Shown here piece by piece: positions 1-8,491 of a stretch of 64,000 nucleotides of DNA. The stretch's first letter is position 1. The number at the start of each line of letters is the position of its first letter. Source of the stretch: Nocardioides agri (GTDB lineage Bacteria > Actinomycetota > Actinomycetes > Propionibacteriales > Nocardioidaceae); the NCBI RefSeq assembly GCF_013778305.1, contig NZ_JACEIC010000002.1, positions 1,637,669-1,701,668 on the forward strand, read 5' to 3'. Made by a program: the position numbers and the translations under genes. A model generated the notes under the pieces. The model made no database searches and was not told the DNA's origin. It saw only the letters and a list, made by a program, of their open reading frames with translations.

Positions 1-847
1 CGGTCGTGTAGCGCACCGTCCACCCGGTGTCGTAGCCCTCCGGTGCCTCGACACCGTCGCGCAGGTAGACCTGGATCTCCTGGCGGTCGACGTAGATCTT
101 GCCGTTGGTCCCCCACACGGTCACCCGGGTCGTCATCTTCCGGTGCGACTCGTCGGACCAGCTGACGCTGAGCTGGCCGCTGAGGCCGCCACCCCAGTCG
201 AGGGTGGTGAAGACCTCGTCCTCGGTGTCCTCGGAGAAGACGTGGCCGAGGTAGGTGCCCGACACCGTCTCCGGGCGGCCGAAGTACCAGGTCAGCAGGT
301 CGACGGGGTGGGCAGCGTAGTCGTAGAGCGCGCCCCCGCCCTCCTCTTTCCGGCTGCGCCAGGTGCTGCCCTTCGGCTTGAGGACGACGGGTCCGTACGC
401 CTCGGCCAGCACGTGGCTGACCTTCCCGAGCACGCCGAGATCGAGCAGCCGCTTGGCCTCCGCGAACGCGCCGACGTGGCGGTTGTGGTAGCCGACCTGA
501 GAGACGAGACCCCTGTCCGAGGCGAGCTTCGCCAACGCGAGCGAGTCAGCAGGATCGAGGCAGAACGGCTTCTCGCAGAAGACGTGCAGACCCCGCTCGA
601 GACAAGCGCGCACCATCGGCGCGTGGAACTTCGACGGCGTGGAGATCACGACGGCTTCGACCCCGGTCGACTCCAGCATCTTCTCGTAGTCGGAGAAGGT
701 GTCGACCCCGGTGTACTTGCTCAGCACGTCGAGCACGTAGCTGCTCGAGTCGCAGACGCCGACGACCTTGACGTTGTCGTGCGCGTTGATGATCGAGAAG
801 TGGGACAGCCCCATCTTCCCGAGACCGATGACTCCGACGTTGACCAC
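1..847 (-). CDS. Gfo/Idh/MocA-family NAD(P)-dependent oxidoreductase, 3' end beyond window
   Basis: Probable sugar or cyclitol dehydrogenase acting in surface-polysaccharide precursor supply. The protein begins with a Rossmann dinucleotide-binding motif (VNVGVIGLGKMG) and has the family signature EKP at about residue 93 (FCEKPFCLDP) followed by a conserved GYHNRH segment. The start is a GTG at 847, one base after the stop of the glycosyltransferase upstream, so the two genes are almost certainly cotranscribed. About 282 codons are visible; the C-terminus lies left of position 1. The exact substrate cannot be read from the sequence. Family assignment is firm, the polysaccharide role is inferred from neighbours. 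Confidence 0.88.
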   Translation of the reverse strand, partial: MVNVGVIGLGKMGLSHFSIINAHDNVKVVGVCDSSSYVLDVLSKYTGVDTFSDYEKMLESTGVEAVVISTPSKFHAPMVRACLERGLHVFCEKPFCLDPADSLALAKLASDRGLVSQVGYHNRHVGAFAEAKRLLDLGVLGKVSHVLAEAYGPVVLKPKGSTWRSRKEEGGGALYDYAAHPVDLLTWYFGRPETVSGTYLGHVFSEDTEDEVFTTLDWGGGLSGQLSVSWSDESHRKMTTRVTVWGTNGKIYVDRQEIQVYLRDGVEAPEGYDTGWTVRYTT

Positions 848-848
848 G

Positions 849-1994
849 TCACGCCCTCTTCTTGTTGGTGGTGCGCGCCAACGTCTTCCGCAGCAGCGCT
901 TCGTACTGGCCGGCGACGCGATCCCAGGTGAACTCGTCCTGGTGCCGGGTGAGCGCGTTCTCGCTCAGCTGCTTGCGCAGGTCGACGTCCGAGATCAATC
1001 GATCGACGTGCGCGTCCACGTCGTCCGGAGTGCTGAAGTAGAGGCCCGCGGCTCCGGCCACCCACGCGTTGTACTTGTTGTCGTGGGCGATGACGGGGTT
1101 GCCCGCCGCCAGGGCCTCGACGAGCGACGGATTCGTGCCGCCCACCGTGTGCCCGTGCAGGTAGCCGAGCGAGTGGTAGCGCAGGCTCTGGACGCGCTCC
1201 GGCTCGTAGATCGCGCCGAGGAAGACGACCTCGTCGCTCGCCGCCTCGATCACGGCGCGGTGGTAGGGGTCGCTCGCCGCTTCGTAGTTGCCGAGCAGTG
1301 CGAGCTTCACGCCGCGCTTGCGGGCGGAGAACCCCTGGACGATCTCGAGGATCGAGTTCTCGGGGATCGGCCGTGCGATGAGGGTGAGGTAGCCGTCCGG
1401 CTCCAGCCCGAGCTCGCGCACCGGCGCTGAGGAAGCGTGCTCGATCGGGTGCGCACCGTAGGTGATCGTGGTGATCTTCCGGGCGGGCGCTCGGGTCTGG
1501 AGGTAGGTGTTCAGCTCCGGGTGGTCGGCGATCAGCTCGGTGCCGGTCCACGCCGCGAAGCGCTCGCCGACGTAGAGGATCGCCTGGCGGAGCTTGCCCC
1601 ATCGCTTGCGGGACCACTCGATCCCGTCCATGTTGATCACGTTCGGGACACCGGCGATCCACTGGATCAGGTTGAAGACGCCGGTGTTGTAGCCGAACGT
1701 CAGGCACAGGTCCCGCCGGCGCACGGCGTGCCAGATGGAGATCCAGTCGAAGCGCGCCGTCCCCGTCCAGCCCTTGTCCGGCACGGAGATGTTGACCCTC
1801 TCGATGCCCTGCCAGGTGTCCTCGAATGTCGGGCCAGCGTGGTCGGTCTGGCAGTAGACGATGGCTCGCCAGCCGTGGTCGACCAGGTAGCGCGCGACGT
1901 TCTCAGCGGCCGTCTCGAAGCCACCGTAGTTCGCAGGAACGCCGTGCGTCCCGAGGATCCGGACGACAGGCCGAGTGTCGTTGGTCTGGCGCAC
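849..1994 (-). CDS. DUF1972-type glycosyltransferase (GT4-like)
   Basis: Transfers a sugar, probably rhamnose or a related residue, onto a lipid-linked or growing surface glycan in the cytoplasm. The 381-residue protein opens with the DUF1972 signature (RILGTHGVPANYGGFET, residues 12-28) and has a C-terminal GT-B half with the nucleotide-sugar region around HGHTVGGTNPSLVEAL. The GTG start at 1994 is preceded by GGGGA with a six-base gap. It sits between a PqqD-like gene and an oxidoreductase in one minus-strand run. No signal peptide or membrane segment is seen. Donor and acceptor are unknown. Confidence 0.9.
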   Translation of the reverse strand: MRQTNDTRPVVRILGTHGVPANYGGFETAAENVARYLVDHGWRAIVYCQTDHAGPTFEDTWQGIERVNISVPDKGWTGTARFDWISIWHAVRRRDLCLTFGYNTGVFNLIQWIAGVPNVINMDGIEWSRKRWGKLRQAILYVGERFAAWTGTELIADHPELNTYLQTRAPARKITTITYGAHPIEHASSAPVRELGLEPDGYLTLIARPIPENSILEIVQGFSARKRGVKLALLGNYEAASDPYHRAVIEAASDEVVFLGAIYEPERVQSLRYHSLGYLHGHTVGGTNPSLVEALAAGNPVIAHDNKYNAWVAGAAGLYFSTPDDVDAHVDRLISDVDLRKQLSENALTRHQDEFTWDRVAGQYEALLRKTLARTTNKKRA

Positions 1995-2115
1995 AACCGT
2001 TCCCCATCAGTGTTCAGCAGGCCGCCGGCGTGGCTGCAGCCTCTCCCCCGAAGGAATTATCGCCGACGACAGTCCGCAGTTTGGTCGAACCGTGAAATAC
2101 ACGAGGTCTGACGCG
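1995..2115 (-). promoter_or_regulatory. Intergenic spacer with a possible promoter before the glycosyltransferase
   Basis: This is the longest gap in the minus-strand polysaccharide run. It is more AT-rich than its surroundings and contains GATAAT (complement of 2056-2061), a fair -10 box. No well-spaced -35 was found, so an internal promoter is only a possibility. Confidence 0.25.
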
Positions 2116-2397
2116 TCACGTCGCCACCTCGAGGAGGCGCCTGCGGGCGAGGTCGGCGACGAACGCCTCGACTCCCGCGACGATCGTGGTGCGCTCCACA
2201 CCGGGGTGGCGTCGAACCTGCGCCTCGACCAGGTCGTCGAGCGAGACGCCCCCCGCCAGATCGCGCCAGAGCTCGGCGCCGGTGCCTTCGAGAATGACGG
2301 GCAACGCTGACGGGTCGCCCAGGTCGAGCACCGCCGCCCGCCCATCGATCTGCACGTACGCCGCTTCGCGGCTCGGCAGCCAGCGCTCGGGCGTCAT
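2116..2397 (-). CDS. PqqD-like protein (first copy)
   Basis: A 93-residue protein with the winged-helix layout of PqqD-family proteins: an N-terminal beta region (YVQIDGRAAVLDLGDPSALPV), the typical 'GTGAELWRDLAGG' helix start, and a C-terminal helix with LARRRLLEV. PqqD proteins usually bind a peptide or partner enzyme for modification; in polysaccharide clusters their role is unproven. The ATG at 2397 overlaps the TGA of the nucleotidyltransferase gene (ATGA), which implies translational coupling. A second PqqD-like gene lies 1.6 kb upstream in the same run. Family placement is by pattern, not by a search. Confidence 0.8.
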   Translation of the reverse strand: MTPERWLPSREAAYVQIDGRAAVLDLGDPSALPVILEGTGAELWRDLAGGVSLDDLVEAQVRRHPGVERTTIVAGVEAFVADLARRRLLEVAT

Positions 2398-3317
2398 CGA
2401 CGCCGTCCGTCCCGGCGTGCCGAACGGAGAGCGCGCGCCGCTCCCGGCAGTGCTGCCACGCCCCTGGAAAGCCGTCGCCAGCGCAGGGCCAGCAGCTCGC
2501 GTGTGCTGGCATCGGGCCGGTCGTGCTTGACGCGCAGCGATCCGGCGGCCGGCCACGCAGCGCGCCACAGGAGCGATGGGCGACGGCGCCACGGCTCGCG
2601 GGTTAGGGCGTAGAGCCAGCCCACGCTCGTCGACGAGGTCGACGTCGCCTGGACCAGCCACGTGTCCAGGCCGTCGGCGTACCGGGGGTCGCGGTCGGGC
2701 ACGTCGACGCCGACACGCTGGAAGAGCGGCCGCAACGTCGTCTCCGCACCGGTCGCCTCGGCGATCGTGACGAGGTCCGTGCCCTCGATCTCGGGGTGTG
2801 CCGCCACGGCCGCCGCCAGAGCATCGAGCTCGACGACCCTGTCCTGCGACGCGAGGTCCCGGATGTAGTTGAGGCCCGCAATGACTGAGTGGGCGGCCGG
2901 GTCCGGCGCCTGCACCGATCGGCCGGCCACCCGGACCGTCACGCGTCGCTCCCAGAGCTCTTCGAACACGACCTCGGGTGGGGCGAGGAACCCCGGGAAC
3001 CGGTGGTGGAGGTCCAGCTCGCATGGCCAGGTGGGGTGTCGCAGCGTGCCCGCGAACTCCCCGAGGACAGACGGCGCTGCGTCGTCCGGCCGGTGTTCCC
3101 AGCCACGGTCACGGAGTGCGTGAACCAGGTCGGGGGCGCGGGCGGGATCGACGAGGACGTCGACGTCGCCCGAGCTGTAGGCGGGACGGAGTCCCTGCGC
3201 GGTCAGCACCGGGCCCTTCACACAGAGCGCACGGATCCCCTGGGACCGCGCCACGTGGTCGACCAGCGCACATGCAAGTGGCACCGCCTCGCTCAACGTG
3301 AGCGAAGACGGTGCCAC
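2394..3317 (-). CDS. Nucleotidyltransferase-fold protein (NTP_transf_5 type)
   Basis: A 307-residue cytoplasmic protein with the conserved start of the uncharacterised nucleotidyltransferase family: KGP at residues 34-36 and SGDVDVLVD at 49-57, the two-Asp motif expected to hold metal and nucleotide. A conserved 'ELDLHHRF' follows near residue 100. Members are common beside PqqD-like and HPr-kinase-like genes in exopolysaccharide and lasso-peptide clusters; their reaction is unknown in most. The GTG start at 3317 has only a weak ribosome site. It lies 42 bases after the Tat-exported protein and overlaps the next gene by four bases. Confidence 0.82.
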   Translation of the reverse strand: MAPSSLTLSEAVPLACALVDHVARSQGIRALCVKGPVLTAQGLRPAYSSGDVDVLVDPARAPDLVHALRDRGWEHRPDDAAPSVLGEFAGTLRHPTWPCELDLHHRFPGFLAPPEVVFEELWERRVTVRVAGRSVQAPDPAAHSVIAGLNYIRDLASQDRVVELDALAAAVAAHPEIEGTDLVTIAEATGAETTLRPLFQRVGVDVPDRDPRYADGLDTWLVQATSTSSTSVGWLYALTREPWRRRPSLLWRAAWPAAGSLRVKHDRPDASTRELLALRWRRLSRGVAALPGAARALRSARRDGRRR

Positions 3318-3359
3318 TGCTGGAGCTTCGGTCAGGACCTGCGGAACGCAGGGTCCCGA

Positions 3360-3875
3360 TCAGACCGTGACGCTGGAGAACGCCTTCGGCGTTCCCGTGG
3401 CGCCGGGGGAGGCGGTGATGGTGAGCGTCGTGGCCTGGTTGTTCTGCAGCGTGAGCAAGAACGTGGCCGGCGTGGTCGACGAGTTGCCGGCCAGCTGCGA
3501 CTGCCGCGTGAAGACCACCGAGTTGCCGGACCTGGCCGCGCTCCACCCGGTCGGCGCCGCGGGCTGCGTGCCCGCCAGCGATCCGCTGGACGCGACGGTC
3601 ACTGTCAGCGCGGTCGTGCTCTGGTTGTTGGAGTTCACGACGACCACGTTCGGGATCGTGACGTCCTTCTTGTTGCGGCTGGCGGTGCCGACCGAGCTGG
3701 TCGACAGGTTGGCCGGACCGGAGGCAGCAAAGCTCGGCGCTGCCGCGGCGATCTGCACCATCGGGACCGCCCACGCGGCCGCGGCTCCGGCACGGACAAC
3801 GGAGCGGCGGGTCATGCCGGACCGCTCCTGTGCAATCAGGTCGTCAGGCACCGAGGACGAGTCAATGGACGGCAT
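3360..3875 (-). CDS. Tat-exported small beta-rich protein
   Basis: A 171-residue protein with a twin-arginine leader: TRRSVVRAGAAAAWAVPMV, then an AAAPSFAAS cleavage region. The n-region before the arginines is unusually long. The mature part of about 120 residues is rich in Thr, Ser, Val and Asn with repeated short beta strands and looks like a single immunoglobulin-like or CARDB-like domain; no cysteines or catalytic motif are seen. I chose ATG 3875, which follows GGGGAAAG; an in-frame ATG at 3941 is possible. It is embedded between PqqD-like and nucleotidyltransferase genes, so it may be a substrate or exported partner of that cassette; this is inference. Confidence 0.75.
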   Translation of the reverse strand: MPSIDSSSVPDDLIAQERSGMTRRSVVRAGAAAAWAVPMVQIAAAAPSFAASGPANLSTSSVGTASRNKKDVTIPNVVVVNSNNQSTTALTVTVASSGSLAGTQPAAPTGWSAARSGNSVVFTRQSQLAGNSSTTPATFLLTLQNNQATTLTITASPGATGTPKAFSSVTV

Positions 3876-4018
3876 CTTTCCCCACATTCGTGTGTTTGCT
3901 TCCGGAGCGGGCCGTCCGAGCTCGGCCTGAATCGTGAACATTAGTGCTGCGTCAAGATCCGTGCGGAGATTTCCTCAGATTCGAGGACAAGTTGCCGATT
4001 CCTTGCAGTTTCGGAAAA

Positions 4019-4291
4019 TCAGCGGGGCTCCGGCGACGCCTCGGTGAGCGCCCCGGTCTGGATCAGCGTCTCCACGGCGCCCCTCGTCGCGGCGAGCGGA
4101 TCGTCGGTGGGAGGTGCCCCGAACTCGGCAACGAGGGCGACGTGCAGGTCCTCGACCTCGACGCCGCCCGCGCCAGCGGCGGCGACGATGAAGGCGGCCA
4201 GTGGAGACAGCACCAGCACCTGGTCGTCGAGGAGGACTGCGGTCTCGCCATCCTCTTCGTAGGACTCCAGGACTGCGGACTGCACCCTCAT
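4019..4291 (-). CDS. PqqD-like protein (second copy)
   Basis: A 90-residue PqqD-like winged-helix protein: AVLLDDQVLVLSPLAAFIV gives the beta-strand then helix start, followed by EDLHVALVAEFG and a C-terminal helix (AVETLIQTGAL). It is only distantly like the copy at 2116-2397. The ATG overlaps the TGA of the kinase-like gene by four bases, so kinase and PqqD-like protein are probably made together. The pairing of PqqD and HPr-kinase-like proteins is a known arrangement in peptide-modifying and polysaccharide clusters; which applies here is not settled. Confidence 0.78.
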   Translation of the reverse strand: MRVQSAVLESYEEDGETAVLLDDQVLVLSPLAAFIVAAAGAGGVEVEDLHVALVAEFGAPPTDDPLAATRGAVETLIQTGALTEASPEPR

Positions 4292-5121
4292 CTCGCACCG
4301 TCCAGGAGACCGGACACGATGGGGCGCAGGTCGCCGACCTCCCGGTAGCGGACCCGGTGGAGCCCGCCGACGCGGTGGAGCGTCGACGCGACGCGACGCA
4401 GTGGGGTCTCGAACCTCGTCAGGGACGAGATCTGGGGGCTCAGCTGGGCGATCGCCCGCACGGTGGGCATCGACTCGACGGTAGGTCGCTCCGGGCCGTC
4501 CGGGTCGCGGTCCAGCCACAGGATCGCAGCCAGCTCGAGCCGCTCCGGCGCCACGGGAAGTCCGAGCACTCCGGGGTCGACCTGCTGCTTGACCGTGTCG
4601 TCAGGCCCGACCAGTACCGAGAGCGGTTTGGGGTACGCGACCACGGTGCCGTCCGCGGTCACGCCGACGGTCTCGTCGGAGACGTAGGAGAGATGACGTC
4701 CGAGCGTCGATGCCGCCGTCGTCTTGCCGGTGCCGGACGGCGCGACCAGGGCGATCGTGCGTCCCGTCCGTGGGTCGGCGAGCCCGCAGGCGTGGAGCAT
4801 CAACAGCTCGCCTGCCTGACGCTCGATCGCGGCGACCGTCACCGCCGGCGAGATGGCATCCATCAGGCGCGGCAGGCTCGTGCTGCTCAGGGCGACCCTG
4901 GACTCCGCGACGGCGGATCCGTCCGTGTCCGCGAGGACGGCCAGCGTCACCGGGTCATCCAGGCCGGCCAGGTGCTCCTCGACGAGGCAACGCGACCATG
5001 CGCTGCGCAGCTGCGTTGCAAGAACCTTGCGCTGGTCACCTCTGACGTTCAGCCGCACAGGAATGCCCAACGCCTTAAGGTTTATGGGAATGCAGGCGTC
5101 GTCTGCATGATCGTCGGGCAC
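4288..5121 (-). CDS. HPr kinase/phosphorylase-like ATP-binding protein
   Basis: A 277-residue cytoplasmic protein with a P-loop at residues 127-135 (APSGTGKTT), followed by a conserved SDE (148-150) in the position where HprK-like proteins bind metal and substrate. The N-terminal 110 residues are a separate domain. In paeninodin-type lasso clusters such proteins phosphorylate a Ser of the precursor; in exopolysaccharide clusters the substrate is unknown. The GTG start at 5121 has AGGA seven bases upstream. It is the first gene of the minus-strand run and is divergent from the BY-kinase, with only 42 bases between the start codons. Confidence 0.82.
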   Translation of the reverse strand: MPDDHADDACIPINLKALGIPVRLNVRGDQRKVLATQLRSAWSRCLVEEHLAGLDDPVTLAVLADTDGSAVAESRVALSSTSLPRLMDAISPAVTVAAIERQAGELLMLHACGLADPRTGRTIALVAPSGTGKTTAASTLGRHLSYVSDETVGVTADGTVVAYPKPLSVLVGPDDTVKQQVDPGVLGLPVAPERLELAAILWLDRDPDGPERPTVESMPTVRAIAQLSPQISSLTRFETPLRRVASTLHRVGGLHRVRYREVGDLRPIVSGLLDGAR

Positions 5122-5163
5122 CCGCGGATCCTACCCGGGTGCCTTTGCTCGGAAGGCAGTTTG

Positions 5164-6588
5164 ATGGAGCTCAGGGACTACTTGCGGATCCTCCGCGCGC
5201 ACTGGGTCGGCGTGACGGTGATCACGCTGGCATCGGTCGCGATCGCGGGCGTCTACACCTTGAGCCAGCCGAAGATCTACGCGGCGAATGCCAACGGCTT
5301 CGTCTCGAGCGGGCAGACCACCGACCCCGCACTGGCGTCTGTCAACGACACCCTGGCGAAGTCGCGCGCCAAGTCCTACGTCGACATCGCCACCAGCAGG
5401 GCCACCGCACAGCGGGTGATCGACGACCTCGGGCTGGACGCCAGCCCGGCGGGCCTGATCGGAGACATCTCGGTCGAGCAGCCCATCGACACCGTGCTCC
5501 TGAAGATCACCGCGAAGGCGACCAGCCCCCAGGAGGCACAGGCCCTCGCCGATGCGTGGGTGCGTGCGCTCGCGAGCCAGGTCGACACGATCGAGAACCC
5601 GAAGGGCGGACCGACCGAGGTCGTCAAGATCGTTCCCGTCGAGGCGGCTGCGCTGCCGAGCGCGCCGGTCTCGCCCCGCCCCAACCTCAACCTGTTGATC
5701 GGCCTGCTCGCCGGTCTGCTGCTCGGGTTCGGGTACGCCATGGTGCGCAACCAGCTCGACCGGCGCCTCCGGTCGGCGACCGAGATCGAGCGCGAGTTCG
5801 GCGTGCCGGTCGCGGGCACCGTGCCCGCGACGCGCGTGGTCGAGCAGGCCAACGGTCGCGCCGCGCTGACGGTCGTCGACGGCGCCGGCGAGCGCGCAGC
5901 GGCGCCCGCCGAGGCCTACCGCAAGCTGCGCACCAACCTCGCCTACATGGACGTGGACAACCCGCCGCGGGTCATCGTCGTGTCCAGCCCGCACCAGTCC
6001 GACGGCAAGTCCACGATCGCGGCCAACCTGGCGGCAGCCATCGCCCTGTCCGGCGAGTCGGTCACGCTGGTGGACGGCGACCTACGCCGGCCCATGGTGG
6101 CGAACTCGTTCGGCCTCGTGGAGGGCGCCGGCCTGACCGACGTGCTGGTCGGGAACGTCGGGATCGACGACGTGCTGCAGGAGCACCACGACTACGAGCG
6201 GCTGCGGGTGCTCGCCGCGGGCAGCATCCCCCCGAACCCCAGCGAGCTCCTCGGCTCGAAGGCGATGCGCGCCACGCTCGAGAAGCTCGCGTCCGACAGC
6301 ATCGTCATCATCGACGCCCCGCCACTCCTGCCGGTCACCGATGCCGCCGTGCTGACGACGCACGCCGACGGCGCGCTCGTCGTGATCTCGCACGGGCGCA
6401 CGCTCGACACCGAGCTGAAGGCAGCTCTCGGGCACGTGTACGCCGTGCAGGGCAAGGTGCTCGGCGTCATCCTCAACCGGGTCCCGCGCAGCGACACCGA
6501 GTCCGGCTACTACGGCGGCTACTACTACCGCCGGACCGAGGAAGCGACGGGCTTGGCCCGGCTGCGCGAGCGCCTCACTCGCGCCTGA
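5164..6588 (+). CDS. Wzz-type chain-length regulator fused to a bacterial tyrosine (BY) kinase
   Basis: A 474-residue membrane protein that controls polymerisation and export of a surface polysaccharide by cycling Tyr phosphorylation. The N-terminal half is a Wzz domain with membrane segments near residues 14-33 and 175-193. The kinase has Walker A around 274-284 (SDGKST), Walker A' (VDGDLRRP, about 303-310) and Walker B (VIIDAPP, about 381-387). The C-terminus carries a tyrosine cluster (Y449, 450, 453, 454, 455), the usual autophosphorylation tail. ATG 5164 has GGAAGG seven bases upstream. Fused Wzz and kinase is the common actinobacterial form. Confidence 0.93.
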   Translation: MELRDYLRILRAHWVGVTVITLASVAIAGVYTLSQPKIYAANANGFVSSGQTTDPALASVNDTLAKSRAKSYVDIATSRATAQRVIDDLGLDASPAGLIGDISVEQPIDTVLLKITAKATSPQEAQALADAWVRALASQVDTIENPKGGPTEVVKIVPVEAAALPSAPVSPRPNLNLLIGLLAGLLLGFGYAMVRNQLDRRLRSATEIEREFGVPVAGTVPATRVVEQANGRAALTVVDGAGERAAAPAEAYRKLRTNLAYMDVDNPPRVIVVSSPHQSDGKSTIAANLAAAIALSGESVTLVDGDLRRPMVANSFGLVEGAGLTDVLVGNVGIDDVLQEHHDYERLRVLAAGSIPPNPSELLGSKAMRATLEKLASDSIVIIDAPPLLPVTDAAVLTTHADGALVVISHGRTLDTELKAALGHVYAVQGKVLGVILNRVPRSDTESGYYGGYYYRRTEEATGLARLRERLTRA

Positions 6589-6595
6589 CCAGCGA

Positions 6596-8386
6596 CTAGG
6601 AACCGTTCGGGGCGGAGCAGGACGTCCGCACGGCGACGTCCTTGCTCCCCGCCTCGATGCCCGGGGTGACCCGGACCTCGAGGTCCCCCGACTGACGGCG
6701 ATCCGTCGTCATCGTCCACGTGACCTCGACCGGCTCCGGACCGCTCACGAGGATGGCCAGCGTGGTGGCCGGCCGGCCGCCGAGGTCGACGACGTCGACC
6801 GGCACCCTCTCGCCGTCGATCCTGACGTCGCTGATCGCGCCGCCGGTCGGAGCGATCAGGTGGACCGCATCGGTCTGAGCGCCGGGCTCGGTGCCGAAGT
6901 GGCCCGCGGCAGTCAGGTAGTCCGGGAGCCGCGCCGCCTCGGACTGCGGGATGGTCTGCGCCATCGTCAGCCGGCCGGCGAGAGTCTGACGATCGTCGGC
7001 GCACCCGGTAGAGGACATCTCGACCGCGTAGCGCAGGTAGTAGGACATCTTCGCGCCGGTCGCGTCGTTGATCGCCACGTCGACGGTCGCAGCGCCGCGA
7101 CGGCCCGTGGCCAGCTCACCGGCGATCGGCGTGCCGGCCAGGTCGCGGCGGACCTTCGCGTCGAACGACGCCACCAGCAGGCGGCGTTCGCGGACCGACC
7201 TCACCAGCCCGTCGATGAGGTCGGCAGGCGAGTCGGGTGCGCCGGTCACGGCGTCGAAGACCTGGCGCGCGGCGCCGGCGAAGAACGCGTCCTGCTGGGC
7301 CGGCGTCAGCTCGAGGTAGGGACGGTTCAGGAGCTCGGACACAGCGTTCTCCTGCGTGAGCGTCCGCCCCTCGGCCTGCACCGGTCCGGTGCCGGCCAGC
7401 AGGTAGGACATCGCCACGGGGTCGAGCGCGATCACGCCGTCGAGAGCCGTGCCCGGCTCCTCCTCCTGCCAGCGCGCCGCCAGGAGACGCGCTGCGCGCG
7501 GGAAGTCCGGGGTGAGGTTGGCGTCCACGAAGAAGGTGCCGACCTGCGGGCCGAAGAGCGCCTCTTCGGCGCCGGTGATCGGCAGGACGGGGGTGTTGCG
7601 TCGCGGCAGCGTGCCGCCGGCGCTCTGGGACTCGAGCGACAGCCTGCCGTCGTCGGCGCTCAGGAGGGCCGAGGATCCCGGGATGCCTCCGGTCGCACGG
7701 ATCTCCGCGTTGTTCTGGAAGACCAGCAGGTAGTGCTGGGGGCGGCTCGCTCCCAACATGCCGGGAAGGACGCGGAGCGCGGTGTCGGCGTTGCGCAGGG
7801 CATCGGCGGCATCGTCCACCTGGTGGGTCAGGTCCGCGAACTTCGAGCGCAGCGGGGCGACGTACGACGACGGATCCTCGGCGCTCAGTCGCTCGTTCGC
7901 ATCGTCGAAGGCGGTCAAGCCGGTGGTGACCGACTGACGGAGTTGCTCGAGGGCGCGCAGGTCGACCCGCCCGTCGCCGAGGACGATCGCGTCGAGCGTG
8001 TCCGACATCGCGACCAGCGGCGCGACGCCGTCGGCGGCCAGGTCGCGGACCACCCCGCTGGTGAGCGCGACCCCACGAGCATCGTCGCCACCGAGGGGGA
8101 GGTGGGTCAGCGTCGACCAGGTCCTGCCCGAGGTCCGTTCTGCCGCCGCGGCGCTGTGGTCTTTCAGGCGTGCGAGCGCGACCTCGGTCGCGGGCGCGTC
8201 GCCGAGCTCGACGCTCTCACGGACGGCGGCAGCGTCGGCCACGGCTGCCGCGAGGTCCCGGTTGACCTGGTAGGCGGTCCAGAGGACCCACCCGGTAGCG
8301 AGCACGACGACGGCGAGGAGGACGAGCGCGACCCAGGACAGACCGCGCTTCACGACGCTCAGAGTATGCGCCCGCGATCCGGTCAT
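6596..8386 (-). CDS. DUF4012-family membrane-anchored protein
   Basis: A 596-residue protein with one N-terminal membrane segment (WVALVLLAVVVLATGWVLW) and a long extracellular part matching the DUF4012 family by its landmarks: an 'LPGMLG....HYLLVFQNNAEIRATGGIPGS' type motif after residue 200 (read in pieces) and a C-terminal beta-rich portion. Family members are found in polysaccharide and cell-envelope clusters of actinobacteria; no enzymatic role is established. It converges on the BY-kinase with only 7 bases between stop codons. It probably belongs to the same surface-polymer system. Confidence 0.85.
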   Translation of the reverse strand: MTGSRAHTLSVVKRGLSWVALVLLAVVVLATGWVLWTAYQVNRDLAAAVADAAAVRESVELGDAPATEVALARLKDHSAAAAERTSGRTWSTLTHLPLGGDDARGVALTSGVVRDLAADGVAPLVAMSDTLDAIVLGDGRVDLRALEQLRQSVTTGLTAFDDANERLSAEDPSSYVAPLRSKFADLTHQVDDAADALRNADTALRVLPGMLGASRPQHYLLVFQNNAEIRATGGIPGSSALLSADDGRLSLESQSAGGTLPRRNTPVLPITGAEEALFGPQVGTFFVDANLTPDFPRAARLLAARWQEEEPGTALDGVIALDPVAMSYLLAGTGPVQAEGRTLTQENAVSELLNRPYLELTPAQQDAFFAGAARQVFDAVTGAPDSPADLIDGLVRSVRERRLLVASFDAKVRRDLAGTPIAGELATGRRGAATVDVAINDATGAKMSYYLRYAVEMSSTGCADDRQTLAGRLTMAQTIPQSEAARLPDYLTAAGHFGTEPGAQTDAVHLIAPTGGAISDVRIDGERVPVDVVDLGGRPATTLAILVSGPEPVEVTWTMTTDRRQSGDLEVRVTPGIEAGSKDVAVRTSCSAPNGS

Positions 8387-8428
8387 CGACCACTACCCCC
8401 CTCTTGCAGTCGCCACGGCGACGAAATG

Positions 8429-8465
8429 CGTCCGGGCCCCGCGACGAGGTCGCGAGGCCCGGACG
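8429..8465 (-). terminator. Stem-loop terminator after the exported protein gene
   Basis: Near-perfect inverted repeat (about 16 bp with one mismatch, five-base loop) between 8429 and 8465. It lies 27 bases past the stop of the 8492-8890 gene. There is no U-run, as is usual at high GC. Confidence 0.6.
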
Positions 8466-8491
8466 GTGCTCAGCTGGTCGAGCGCGTCCCG

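Noticed and set aside
2116..5121. Complete lasso-peptide cluster
   Set aside because: No leader peptidase (B2-type) or asparagine-synthetase-like cyclase gene is present, and no short precursor with a suitable core was found in the gaps.
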